Assembly: GCA_026413225.1 (NCBI GenBank)
Contig: CM048572.1
Coordinates: forward strand, 7,688,001 to 7,752,000
Source of the DNA: Otis tarda
Lineage: Eukaryota > Chordata > Aves > Otidiformes > Otididae
DNA: 64,000 nt
Direction: 5' to 3'
In this document: positions 11,101-21,032 of the stretch, piece after piece
Layout of the letters: each line of letters begins with the position of its first letter
Position numbering within the stretch: position 1 is the stretch's first letter
Position numbers and translations under genes: made by a program
The notes under the pieces: generated by a model
Told to the model about the DNA's origin: nothing
Database searches by the model: none
The model's input: the letters and a program-made list of their open reading frames with translations, nothing else

Positions 11101-13960
11101 ATAAGGCATCGTGTGCGATTGCAGCTCAGAGCTGGTCACAGCAGTCCGTTTGCAGTTCTTCACCCTTCCCTGAAGTTCACTTATTCTTGTACAGAAAAGG
11201 TTCATTATTCAGTGAGCTTCCCTTTATCGGTCCTGAGACTGCATGCTTCAGGCTGTGAAAAATGCTGGTGAATCACTTTGAAAACACTTTGACAAAAATT
11301 AAAAAAAAAAAAAATTGCAGTGCAGCATCTAAATACCTGCATCAGATTGGGTAATAAAAACAGCTTGGCCGTGGCAGTGTGGAGGTTTAGGCATCCAGTT
11401 ACATTTGGTGGAGTAAACTGTCCCACCTGGCAGAGCTGTCTCTGTTGGAATATAGCTGTACCCGGTGCTCCAGAATGCCGTGGCAGTTTCCTTGTCCCAG
11501 AGCTCCCCAATGACAAACCTTGATTTTTGTATTAAAACAGCCTAATCCTTTCTTCATAGAAAAATAGTATTTATTAATACCTGTTATCTGTTTTGCTGAT
11601 TTCATTAACAACAACAACAAAAAAAAGAGCTGGGAGAAGTCATGCGTGTTCTTTAGCCCTCAGCAGAAGTATTACAAAGACATTTTCTCCTGTTTCAGGC
11701 ATTTGCTTTTAAAATTGTGCAGTCATTAACTGACAAAGATGTGCTCCAGGCATAGGACTTCCCTGTGAAAATTTGCATCTGTCTAAAATCTACCTAACTA
11801 TGAGAAAGTAGGATAAATGCTTTATTTTCCCTTAGCTTTCTACCCTTACGTATTTAAATGAAGTAATTATTGCCTTTAATATAATTGAGAGGAAATTTGA
11901 GGTGTTCCTGGGGAATATGGGCTGTAATAGGTGCCAGCTGGGATATGAAAAGCTCAGTGACTTCTGTTGACAGCTAATTGCAAAGTGGCCTATAGGCTTG
12001 AAATTTTCTCTCAAAGTAATAATCTTCTAATTCATGAGAGGTCAAAGCTTATGCTGGATTTACTGTATTGTATTCAAGATGAGAAGAGAAGAAAATAGTT
12101 TAATAATAAACTAGTAAATCTTAATAGAAAGTAAAAGATATTTTGTTACAAATTAGTAACATGTCTGAAAAGCAGAATAAAGGGTTTTTAGCACAGCTAG
12201 TTCATATATTTAGCTTCATAGCGAAATGTTTTCATTTTCAAAAGCTGTGAAGAGAAATTCACACTGGTTTTGTGCCAGGGGTATTCTGAAGTAAGTATTT
12301 AACAAAGAAAATATATTTATAACAAATACCAGATTTCTACATGAATATCTGAAAACACTGTAATTACAGGATGGCTTTGTAAAAGAAAATGAAAGTTTCA
12401 AATATTCTACAAATTATTAGCTAGAAGTAGGTCTCTGTGTTTAAGCTGCTGCATAAAGAAGAGTGGAAAAGTCTTTTGTAGTGTTTTTGAATAATTGATA
12501 ATCATACACATACTACAGCAGTAAATATCCTCCAAATGAAAGGACAAACGTGTTGGATATCTGAGGTGGTGTGCAGAGTGTTCCTCGGACTTTCGAATTG
12601 CATATGTATTTGCTTAAATTATGTTCAGATACTTTTTGTCCCAATCATGCAGATTTTACATTTATCCAGACGTTCACAATTTTCTGGAAAAACAGCACTT
12701 AAAACTTAATTTTTAACGTAACTCCATCTGGGGGGGGGGGGCTTTGTAATTCCCTGTCTCCACCTAACTTTCTGCAAAAAACCTGCACAAATGTTGTTTC
12801 TGTTATAGACAACATTAAGTCTTGCAGTAGTGATTACACAACAGTTGAAATTGCATTTCCTTCTGAAATATAACTGTTGCTGGCTCCGAATAATTAAAGC
12901 TTCTAACAGCACATATTATTATGCAACAGACCAGACGAACATATGAATAGATGTTTAAATGTGATATGGGATATATATCTATATACTTATATACTGGAGA
13001 ATGTCTTTTAAATGCTATATTGTCAATTGATTTTAAGTGTACGATGTATTTTCCTTATGGTATCTTTGGAATCCATATCAATATTAAATATAGAAATGGA
13101 TATGGAGCTTTAGGTATTTTGGGTTTTATTTCTAATTTGTTTTTGCTGAAATGTTGTAGCTGTGATTCTTCCCACTAAATATGCAAGCTTTTGCATTTCC
13201 TGTAGAATTGAGTTACGTGTACTTGGTTAGTAAATGTTGCGGGCTGGGTGCCACATTTTTTTTTGCTGAACAACAGCAGAAATTACTGACTTGCAATTTA
13301 ATGATGCCATAGAGTTTAACTGCAACCTTGTAACTTAAAATGTATTTTTACCTATTACGAAAGATAAAATATTTCTAAACCAAAAAGTTCTCATAGTATC
13401 TTTTTCTGACGTGATGGTTGACCCATTCTAGCACAACTGGGGCCTCTTTAACGCTGTACTGTAATTTTTGCTAGATCTGATGTAAAAAGCAGTTGTATTG
13501 CTTTAAGAGATCATACAGGTTAGGAAGAGTGTTACCGTCTTTAAAATACTTCATTATACTTAACTTTAAAAAAATTAATGATGGCATTTATTTAAATCTT
13601 GTAGGGCATTTTGATTGCTACAGTGACCCAGGAAGGGAAACTTGCACTGTGGTCAGAAGTGCACTGGACAGCTGCATGCTACCGCTAACGTCGTTTTCAC
13701 TCTTCTTTCAAGGGCTACGGTATCTGAAGCAACGTAACAGTATTTAAAGGCTCAATTTGTATGACAAATCTAAAATTACAAGAAATTATGGTCTTCGGTA
13801 GTGCCATGCTGGAAGTTTTCTTTCTTAATGCAAAATAAATACATTCATATTTTGGTTTTGGCTTAACTGATGTGCGTGGGCTCGCTCCAGGTTTCAAGAG
13901 TCCAGCAGAAACAATCACGAAGTAACTGAGCGCCGTGGCTAAGGTAGTGGCAGTTAATTA
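8160..13960. other. Intergenic DNA between CSE1L and STAU1
   Basis: About 6 kb without a supported gene. Open frames here are short and lack splice sites, codon bias or known motifs. A run of 12 G lies at 12730-12741. No recognisable transposable element or RNA gene was seen. Confidence 0.5.
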
Positions 13961-13969
13961 TTGGCAGTT

Positions 13970-14003
13970 GGGGGGAGTGGCGGGGGGCTTTGGGAAATGG
14001 GGG
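13970..14003 (+). promoter_or_regulatory. G-quadruplex-type motif upstream of the STAU1 CpG island
   Basis: Four G-runs of 6, 6, 3 and 5 bases lie at 13970-13975, 13982-13987, 13992-13994 and 13999-14003. Loops of 6, 4 and 4 bases separate them, fitting the usual G3+N1-7 rule. Any function is inferred. Confidence 0.5.
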
Positions 14004-14997
14004 AATAGGTGCAAGAGGGCAAATTGAAGCGTGCATAGGAACTGAAGAAACAGATTTAGCTTATTTACATTTTGCATATACTCTTTAGATTCAAACGTAG
14101 AGCTTGAATTGAAATGCACCCCCGTTAGCTGCCCAGTGAAGTAACGTCACTTTGTGCAGCTGTACACAAAGCTCTGGCATTTTTTCCTGGGCTGTATCTG
14201 TTCAAGGGATTTTGCATGTATGTAGTTGCTGGTTTTACTTGTATGTTTTACTAGGTTCAGCATGATTTTTCCTTCCTACTTGCATGTGTTTAGAAATTTG
14301 AGGGTGGTTTTTTGTTTGTTTTTTTAATACTCCTCCCTAGTTCTATTTGCTGACATTTGTTTTTAACTCCCTATTTGAAAAACCACTTTACGCTGATGTT
14401 TAACCCGAATGCAGAGACGCCTTCGCCATCGTGTCCTTTCCCTTTAACGGCGGCCCAGGCTTCCCCGGGGGCACCCCAGCAACTTCTCTATTTCTCCCGT
14501 GTCAGATTTTTCTTTTCCCAGCAGTGCGGAGCCGGAAGCAGGAAATGCTGTTTTCTGTACGTGTCGTTGCTTTACCTGCACAGCAATGGAGCCCCGCGCG
14601 CAGAGCCGGGCGGCCGGGCCGCAGCGGAGCTCCCTGCCCCGGGTTCCGCGGTGCCGGCGGGCGGCTGCGGCGCCCAGCGCTGTGGCCCCCGCGGAGCGGC
14701 CCGATCCGCTGGCCGGGAGCCGCGGCCTGGCTGGGCCCGGCGGCCTCTTTCAGCGCCCCAGCAGCCTCGTACGTGGCCGCTTTCCCCGTCGCGGAGGGCG
14801 GCGTGGCCCCGGGTGGGCTCCGCAGCCCGGCTGGGCGTGCCGTCGCTCACGACACCCCCTCCGCCGCCCCCGCGCGCCCAGGGTCCTCGATTTGCCCTCG
14901 CCTGCTCAGCGAACGGGGCTGCCGGTCCACTGCAGCGGGCCCGGCCCCGGCGGAAGGCGGCCGGGAGCGACCCCGACCCGCTTCCTCCCCGCGGAGC

Positions 14998-15010
14998 CTC
15001 CATCTTGGCG
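14998..15010 (-). promoter_or_regulatory. YY1-type site in the STAU1 promoter
   Basis: The + strand reads ctccatcttggcg, whose reverse complement contains CAAGATGG, the core of a YY1 site. It lies just upstream of the two ZNF143-type sites. The match is by motif only. Confidence 0.45.
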
Positions 15011-15020
15011 GGGCGCGCGG

Positions 15021-15041
15021 GGCGCGCTGGGAGCTGTAGTC
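15021..15041 (-). promoter_or_regulatory. ZNF143/THAP11-type (SBS) site 1
   Basis: The - strand contains GACTACAGCTCCCAGCGCGC, close to the Staf/ZNF143 binding-site consensus built around ACTACA..TCCCAGCA. Such sites are typical of vertebrate housekeeping CpG promoters. Confidence 0.65.
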
Positions 15042-15075
15042 CCCCCTCCCCGAGGCGGCTGCGGCTCCCTCGCGG

Positions 15076-15096
15076 GGCACGCCGGGACTTGTAGTC
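15076..15096 (-). promoter_or_regulatory. ZNF143/THAP11-type (SBS) site 2
   Basis: The - strand contains GACTACAAGTCCCGGCGTGC, a second match to the same consensus in the same orientation, 55 bp downstream of the first site. Confidence 0.62.
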
Positions 15097-15239
15097 GCAG
15101 CGAAGGAGGCGGTGCTCTGAGCCGGCCCCCGCGCCCATTGGCTGAGAGCGCGGAAGGAGGCGGTGCCCGCGAGGACTCGGCCGCTCTCGACTGGCTATGC
15201 GCCTGCCCCGCCTCCCGGCGCGGTGCCGTCACTTCCTCC

Positions 15240-15415
15240 CCGGCCGGAGCTGGCCCCGCTCATTCTCTTTAGTGTTTGCCCTGTGCCCGCCGCCTCCCTC
15301 CGCTGCCGCGGTCGCCCCCCGGCCCCCCCCCCCCCCCCGGGACCCGGCCCATGGACTGAGCCGCCCGCTGGCCCGCACCACCAGCCGGCCCGGGAGCCGC
15401 AGCCCAGGCAGCCAG
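15240..15415 (+). other. STAU1: STAU1 exon 1 (5'UTR)
   Basis: This is a GC-rich non-coding first exon ending ggcagccag|gtgagg at 15415. The start is uncertain because the promoter has no TATA box, and 15240 is an estimate. The exon holds a 16-base C run at 15323-15338 and a two-codon upstream frame, ATG GAC TGA, at 15351-15359. Confidence 0.6.
15351..15359 (+). other. Minimal uORF (Met-Asp-stop) in the STAU1 leader
   Basis: ATG GAC TGA lies 12 bases after the C run. No other ATG was found in the spliced leader before the STAU1 start at 25714. It belongs to the transcript only if initiation lies upstream of 15351. Confidence 0.5.
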
Positions 15416-18161
15416 GTGAGGGGGGAGGCGGCCCGGGCTCCCCCCGGCGCCGAGGCAGCGGGGCGGGGGGTGGCGGCGGCGGGGCCTAACGGGGGCTGCG
15501 CCGGCGGGGCTGTGGGGAGGGGACGGCCCCCGCGGCGGGCGGGCCCGCCCCCCCGCTACCCCGCAGCCCCCCCGTCCCCGCCGCAGCCCCCCCGCCCAAC
15601 ACGGGGCTTTGCCCGGCTCCCGGGGGCGGCGGCGGGTCCGCCGGGCAGCCCCCGGCCCCATCCCTAGCGCCTGGCGGGGGCCGGGTGCGGGGGGGGCGCC
15701 CGGCGCGGGGGGAGCGGGGCAGGTCGCGGCGGGCGTGCCGCGGGGCCGTCCCCGCCGAGCCTCGATGGGGCCGCTGGCGGGGGCAGCGCGGGCCCCTGCC
15801 CGCCCTCCCTGCCCGAGCGGCTGCGGCGGCGGCCCCAGGCCCGTGGGGCGAGTGGTGGGGGCGGCAGCGGCTTGGGCGGCCCTTGCGAGGGCAGTGACAG
15901 CGGCGGGGCTGGGCTCCCGGAGCGCTGTGGGTCGGGGCTGGCGGCGGCACCGGCACCCCGGGTGCTCCGGGCAGGTGACGCCGGCAATCCTCCTCTGCCC
16001 AAAATCCCGCTGCAGCTTGGAGGTGACAGTGGTGGCTCCGGGCCCCCCCGGGAACAGGGGTCAGTGGCAGCGCAACCGGTTTAGGCTCTCCAAACCCCTC
16101 GGAGAAAGCGGCTGCAGCCATCCTGCTTCTCCAGGCTGCCCAGAGTGGGTGACAACAGTCGCAGACTTCTGCCAAGTCTCAGGGGCACATGGTCTTGGTA
16201 GCAAAACTCCCGAGACTGAACTAGACTTGTCTGACTGCTCCGATAAAAGGTGCAGATATGGTGACAGCAGCAGGAGACACCCCCAGCCTTCTCCTTGTAC
16301 AGATTACAGTGCAAACACCGAGACAGCTGGTGTTAGCAGCGCTGGCTTTCTTTCTGAACACTGGCATCGTCACACTTCTCCTCGTTGCCCACTGGCAGCC
16401 GTCGCTGCACCAGGCTCACTTTTCAGTTTTTGATCACAACACTAGTTTTTCAGGAGATGTAACAGCAACAAGTTCCTCTTAAATCTTTACACTGCTGCTG
16501 TCTGTCCTGGAGGTTATACAGGGTTTGATTCGTTTGGGTTGTCCAGCTAGGTGATACTATAGCTAGTAGCGCTGGCAACCATTTGTCCTGATTTATTCAT
16601 CTGTTGGGGTGTTTTTGTCATTGCTTTTTTGGCAGGTTTAAGGCAGACCTGGGAGGAACATCATTTGGAATGTAAATGAAGGCTAGGTGTATATATAGCA
16701 GTGAAATAAAGTATCTGAATGAAGTCCTTTGTCTGCTTTTGGAATAGTATATTTATAAAATCCTTCCTCTGACTAGAACGTGGAGGTGTACTACATAGCT
16801 CCCTTGCTCAAACTGTCAGAAATGTATTTTTTTTTAAATACTAGTGAACATCAAAACTTAAGTTTTAATGATGCAGCTATAGCTATGATGTAATAAAGTT
16901 ATCTCTGATTTGCCTATTGATCATGTCATATGTGCAACAAATTTACAAACCTATTCAGACTTTTACAGAGATATTCACTGAATATCTGTCACATTTTGAT
17001 GAGATTTGGGCCAGTGGGTTGAATTTTTTTACTGTATTTACTATTTTCTGATGTTGGTTCAGAATCTCATTTCAAAACTCAATGTACGCAAGATACAGTT
17101 CTCTTTTTATTGTTATATTAAGCAGCCACTTTTCCTTTTGTTGGAAAATTTTTCATAACATTTATCACTAATCATTTTTTCACTATCAGTACCAGTCAGT
17201 CAAAGTATTAGGTATTTTGTGGCAAAATTCATGTATTCATAGGTTGAAATAAATTCGAGGTGATGTCACTGTACAAAGACAGAGCAAAATTGAAAGCTGC
17301 TCTGTGCCTTTCAGATATTTTGTCACAATACTAATTCAGCTAGAAGTACGCATTTAAGCATTTATCTTTATGATTGACTTACCACTTCCTGGTTCATTGT
17401 TTTCCATTATGTTTGGAACTGTCTAGTTTATGTGTACATCTGCTACTTCCCTCTTTTCCTTCAGATTTCACTTTCATATTTTAGCTTTTCATCAACCGTT
17501 CTCTTATTAATAATCCATGTCTTAGCGCACAAAATAATTTACTGAATATTTTGCATTTCCACCCTTGAAAATTAATCTTACCAGTACTCAAAAAGAGCAT
17601 CATCTTTTTCTACAGTGAATGTTGCCTTTGAGATGTACTTTGTCTTACCCAAATATTATAGAAAAAGATTTATCGAAGAAGAAAATACTGTTCAGCTGGT
17701 GTTTAACATTTTGTGTGAATAGCCTTAAGTCTGTAGCATTTGTAGTCTTTTTTTATCTTGATTGATAGTGAATATTTATTTAGACTTCCCAATTGTAAAT
17801 AGTTAGATGTTGTTCTCAAACACTGCTGCAGCAGTCAACCACTTCAGAATTTTATACTCTATATTACAAAGCTACCACTGATGTGATTTTTTCAAAGACA
17901 TGTTAGGAAACGAACCATCTCAACAAACCTCCTAGAATGTGTGGAAGTTTGTCCTTCGTGCTCCACAATGGTCGAATGTGGGACAAAAGAGACTCAGCCA
18001 CCACACTTGCTGTATTTAAAACCCCTTTAAAAGAAGGGAGGAGAGTGGGAGTCTCTAACCAGTATTTTGTCTGGGTAACGAATGCACTGTAGTATTCCCC
18101 GGTCTGCAAACAACAGATGAAAATACTGTTGGGCAGTGGGTCTGTCTTTGGTGTGACCATA

Positions 18162-18231
18162 AGTTCTGATCTGAGCCGGGGGATCAGGCCCCTCGGTCAG
18201 ACCAGCTCAGCGGATTGTCCCTGCGTGGCAG
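18162..18231 (+). other. Possible alternative 5'UTR exon inside STAU1 intron 1
   Basis: A locally GC-rich stretch ends in a near-perfect donor, ggcag|gtaagcgc, with exon end at 18231. No convincing acceptor was found on its left, so the 5' limit is a guess. If real it would be an alternative first exon. Confidence 0.25.
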
Positions 18232-19114
18232 GTAAGCGCTGCTGCGGTGCCGCGCTTTTACCCGCGTGAGGAGGGTTGGTTGACGTTGAGTGGCAGTAGA
18301 GCTGCGGGCGTGTTAAAATACAGGTGACAAAGGCACTAGAGAAAAAAATGTTGCGCGTTCCACAGCTCATTCAGTTGTTTCAGGTCTGCCTGGCCCCCAC
18401 CTCGGGTACCTGCGTCCTTTTGCGGGGATAGGACTTGGGTTTTGTGTTCTGGTTGTCCATCTGTGAAATAGGGACAAATGAACTTTCCTGCTTTGAGAAC
18501 AGTTTGTTGTTGATAAGGAACAATTAATGTTCCTTGCTGTGTGACTGAAGGGTCAGTAACTGTTCAGATGCACCATGTTAGGAAGTATCCGCTTTTCAGA
18601 AAGAAATTAGTGCTTAATTTAAAATCTCATTTCCTATAGCTAATTTTTTTTTCTTGGATATTGTTTATGATACAATTTTTAGTTGGTGATCTCAAGAAGT
18701 CCTTGTAATTTGAATCTTGATAGTCTTACCTGGGACCTGCTCTGTTTCTCATTCTCCTCTCTTCGCATTCCATAAAAAGCCCCTCCCTGCCTGGTGCTGG
18801 TGGGTCGAGAAGGAATGCAAATAAAGCTGCAGTGGGGTACACGTGCAAGTTTGTAACAAGTAGCATAATGAGAATGTGGTAACTTCCGAATGTGCACGTC
18901 CCAAGGAACTGGACACCTTTCCATATTCTGGTCCTGACAATGAATAAAACCTGTTTCTTTTAGGATTTAGTCTCTCTGGTATTTTCAAGTGATCGAGTTC
19001 AGAGTAAGCCTGCAGTAGGACCTTTTTTCCCACACCTGTTATTTAACAAGGCCATTGTCTTCCTCTGGTAGGAGAGGGAAATATGCTTTTACAGTCAGGT
19101 ACACAAAAGCGTAT

Positions 19115-19870
19115 TCGCAGTCTTGGGGATCTGGGCTGGGAGGGACTGGAGGCAGTGAAGCAGTCCATCCCTCTGCGGCGTCAGCTTCGCCAGCCTCATT
19201 CTAAATGGGTGTTTATCAGTTACTTAAAGTTTGCCAGCAGCGAAGTCCTCGCTGTCACCCAAAGCAGTATGGTTCATTGCAACCATTACTATCAGAAAGT
19301 GTTTTCTTGATGTACTTTTAAGCCTCTTGCCTCTGGTTCTGTCACTTTAAGCATGAAGAACAGGTTATTCTTTTCCACTCCAAAAACCTTTTATGTATGT
19401 GGAGACTGGTTGTCAGGGCCCAGCCAGCCCTCTCCTTCAGCATATAAAGGCCCAAATCCTTTAGTGTTTTTCTTATAGGTTATATTTTTCTAAAGCTGAG
19501 TGTTTTGTTCTTTTCCTACTTTGTTTTTGTGAACTGGGTCCACATCTGTCTTGAAGCATGGTAGCTGTGTGTGGATGCAGTGCTCTGGCTGAGGGCTCAG
19601 TGACACCAAGTACAGAGCAGAAGGATACTGCAGATATCTCTCGGGCTGATTTTCCATTTCTGCATCTCAGTGTGATGATTGCTTTTTCTGAAAGAGCCTG
19701 TCAGCATTGGCTTGTGTTAGGTAATGATGTTCTGTTGGTTGGTTCTGGGAAACTCTGCTGGTGTCAGTTGGTGTTTTTTCTGTCCTGTGTTTGATCAGCA
19801 GACAGTGCCTCCCCAGAACCTTGCACTTGTTCCTGCTAAGAGCAAGTAATTCATCTTTGAGCCTGGTTAG
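19115..19870 (-). mobile_element. Ancient, decayed CR1 LINE fragment
   Basis: Read on the + strand, the order of degraded motifs matches the reverse complement of a CR1 3' half. A relic of the 3'-end block (ctgggagggactggaggcag near 19131) comes first. Next is a stretch around 19550-19630 resembling 'ccttcttgaag ... cagtgctc ... gagtacagggg', then 'cctccccagaaccttgcact' near 19808. The reading frame is destroyed. The limits are approximate. Confidence 0.6.
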
Positions 19871-20965
19871 ACCACCAGAGTTGGCTGGAGAAAAGTCAGT
19901 TGTCTTTGTACAACTTGGTTCTGAGCCTGCCTGGGAGTGTTATCCATTTCCTTGTTTTCCAGATGCTTCATGAAGCCTCCAGAAAAACTTCTAGAATAAA
20001 AGTTGAACTGATAAGACTGTAATCCTCTTGGCTCCCTTTTTCACTCTCCAGTTAAGACAGGCATGATGTCTGCCTTTTGCAGGCTCTGTATGCTCATCTG
20101 TTCTGCAGGACTCCTCCAGGATAACTGGTTATAGTTCTACGATTCGTTCTGAATTTTGAAATGGCTGGCTGAAGTAAATTCAACAGCTCGTTTATCTGCA
20201 TCCGCTTCTAAGCTTAATCAAGATTGAGATCTTACCCATTTGTTGTTGGTAGTAATGTTGCTAGCATCTGCGCGCAGTTGGCTTTAGCCATGGAAAAGAA
20301 GGATTAAACACTTTGTGCTATATTTGTAAGCAGAATGAAATACGTTTTGCTTTCCATTTAGAGCAGTCCATGCAGGGACAGGTTTCATATTCAGTACTGA
20401 AACAATTTTATTCTAAAATGGTTTTGGCTAGGTTGGTTTTATATGCTTATTTGCGTGTAATAATTGGACTGGAAATGTAGGCAAAAGCTAAAATTTATAT
20501 CAGAATTTTGCAGTTAATAGCTGCTAGAGTTTTTCAGGTTAGAGTTTTGCTTTTGGTTTGGCTTTGTGAATGAAGGTCTGGGTCCAATTTCAGTAGCTGG
20601 TCTCTCGGGCTGTTAGGAAGAAGGTTGACTTCTACAGAACTGGAAGCTTTAGTACGGAAAGAAAATCTGCAAGTGACTCTTATAATCCTGCACAGAGCAC
20701 TATTGTGAGATTCCATTGTTTCTGCAAGAAAAATCACTTGGGGTTGTGAAAAGAGCAAGGAAAGATGATTCTTGGATCAGGTTGGAATTTCTGTTGGAAA
20801 AACATAGCTCCGTTGAGCAGTCTGTCAGTGAGAATTTAATGGTCATACAAATTATTGTCATCCCAACGGATGCGGCAAACTCAATGTAGTGGTGAAACAA
20901 TTACTGCAGAAGACCTTTTTGTAGCTTTAGGAAGCAAAATGCTAACTCTCTGTTTTTCCTTTTAG

Positions 20966-21032
20966 GCATTCTCCATCATAAATATCCTATTCAGATCTAA
21001 ATCCCAACCTTCACTTTCTGGATCTCCTAAAG
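20966..21032 (+). other. STAU1: STAU1 exon 2 (5'UTR)
   Basis: A 67-nt exon with a strong pyrimidine tract and acceptor (tgtttttccttttag) and the donor aaag|gtacag. It contains no ATG. It is placed as a leader exon by position and splice sites, and inclusion in the mature transcript is inferred. Confidence 0.65.

Larger units (their letters stand above)
14560..16010. promoter_or_regulatory. STAU1: CpG island covering the STAU1 promoter and first exon
   Basis: GC content and CpG density rise abruptly from the AT-rich flank at about 14560 and fall again near 16010. The island spans the ZNF143-type sites, an inverted CCAAT box (ATTGGCT at 15137-15143), many GC boxes and the first STAU1 exon donor at 15416. 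A 13-base repeat (aaggaggcggtgc) occurs twice, near 15103 and 15154. Long open frames on both strands here result from the high GC content and are not genes. No TATA box was seen, so initiation is probably dispersed. Confidence 0.85.
15416..20965 (+). other. STAU1: STAU1 intron 1
   Basis: About 5.5 kb running from the CpG island to the second 5'UTR exon. It contains a decayed CR1 at about 19115-19870 and a possible alternative leader exon ending at 18231. Nothing else was recognised. Confidence 0.6.

Noticed and set aside
14357..16433. Long overlapping open frames on both strands (up to 274 codons)
   Set aside because: They lie in a CpG island, overlap each other on both strands, are Pro/Arg/Gly/Ala-rich and resemble no known protein. 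High GC content removes stop codons.
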